A stretch of DNA of 16,035 nucleotides from positions 1-16,035 of the forward strand of contig RGVD01000032.1 of NCBI GenBank assembly GCA_010027395.1, written 5' to 3'. The notes below the pieces were generated by a model that was not told the DNA's origin, did no database searches, and saw only the letters and a list, made by a program, of their open reading frames with translations. This DNA comes from Bacteroidota bacterium. Its GTDB lineage: Bacteria; Bacteroidota; Bacteroidia; UKL13-3. Positions 15,630-16,035 of the stretch are shown one piece after another. Position 1 is the first letter of the stretch. The number at the start of each line of letters is the position of its first letter. A program made the position numbers and the translations under genes.

Positions 15630-15634
15630 TTTGC

Positions 15635-16035
15635 TTATTTCTTTCGTGCAAATAAATATTCAGCAAAACCAGTGATGTCCCAAAAAACGCCACCAGGAAT
15701 AAAACCATATTTTATGGTTTCAGTTACAAGTATAATTGGTAATAAAGCTATATAAGGCCAGTATCTTCGGGTGGTGCCGCGAAGCACCTCCATTCCATTT
15801 TGCTCTAAAATGCCTTTTACTTCCGGAACACTATAAATCCTCACATGGGTTGGGTCGTCATAAAAATTTAAAGTACGTTTCATTTTAGGAAGTCGGGTAC
15901 TTCTTTCAGCAGGGTATTCGATATAGATATAGCCTCCCTTTTTTAGCTTTGGTAAAAGACCAGCAATCACCTTATTGCCATTATGCAAATGTTCGATAAT
16001 ATGGCTCATCATGATGACATCAAAAAAATCATTTG
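15635..16035 (-). CDS. Partial SAM-dependent methyltransferase, C-terminal part
   Basis: The minus-strand frame is open to the right edge (last complete codons NDFFDVIMMSHIIEHLH), so the start and the SAM-binding glycine loop are outside the window. The visible 133 residues contain the post-motif II region DVIMMSHIIEHL, seen in Methyltransf_11/23 proteins (usually DVV-x-x-HVIEHL), then LLPKLKKGGYIYIEYPAE, a typical motif III strand. Near the end, YWPYIALLPIILVTETIKYGF is hydrophobic. The substrate cannot be identified from this fragment. An internal ATG at 16012 is inside the domain and is not the start. It lies 5 nt upstream of nif3. Confidence 0.8.
   Translation of the reverse strand, partial: NDFFDVIMMSHIIEHLHNGNKVIAGLLPKLKKGGYIYIEYPAERSTRLPKMKRTLNFYDDPTHVRIYSVPEVKGILEQNGMEVLRGTTRRYWPYIALLPIILVTETIKYGFIPGGVFWDITGFAEYLFARKK

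Overview
The window is AT-rich and compactly coded, and it reads as part of a Bacteroidota chromosome. Supporting signs are two lipoproteins of the LruC-domain type, an Omp85/POTRA protein, a YafQ-type toxin, a Nif3 protein with a PII-like insert next to a coiled-coil zinc-ribbon protein, and a general lack of clear Shine-Dalgarno sequences before the starts. No rRNA, tRNA, CRISPR array, transposase or phage gene was seen. No gene-free stretch exceeds about 130 bases.

Left part (1-5408). A POTRA/Omp85 outer-membrane protein runs off the left edge on the minus strand and is divergent from hemW (heme chaperone, plus strand); both appear to start at TTG. Then come a minus-strand antitoxin-toxin pair (YafQ family), a minus-strand SDR oxidoreductase of the YdfG type, and on the plus strand ribonuclease Z and an RlmI/RlmK-like SAM methyltransferase. 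The last two are separated by a small cluster of 30-nt-period repeats with a 12-bp inverted repeat.

Middle (5409-9975). Everything is on the minus strand: an orphan LytTR response regulator with a good intrinsic terminator and a 30-bp near-perfect palindrome upstream, lysyl-tRNA synthetase (lysS), another strong terminator, and a LruC-domain lipoprotein pseudogene. The pseudogene carries exactly two lesions, one missing base in a poly-A run and one Tyr-to-stop change.

Right part (9976-16035). Still on the minus strand: a secreted TPR protein and an intact 670-aa LruC-domain lipoprotein, so the two LruC paralogues flank the TPR gene. Next are a 50-bp near-perfect hairpin terminator and a tight three-gene operon: partial SAM methyltransferase, nif3 and a C4 zinc-ribbon coiled-coil protein, with gaps of 5 and 3 nt. 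The Nif3 protein lacks about 27 residues of its conserved core by an in-frame deletion.

Most of the window is housekeeping: heme trafficking, tRNA 3' processing, tRNA charging and rRNA-type methylation. The accessory content is the toxin-antitoxin pair and the LruC/TPR surface cluster. I found no convincing new multi-gene system. The best leads are the decayed and intact LruC paralogue pair, the shortened Nif3, and the 30-nt repeat cluster.
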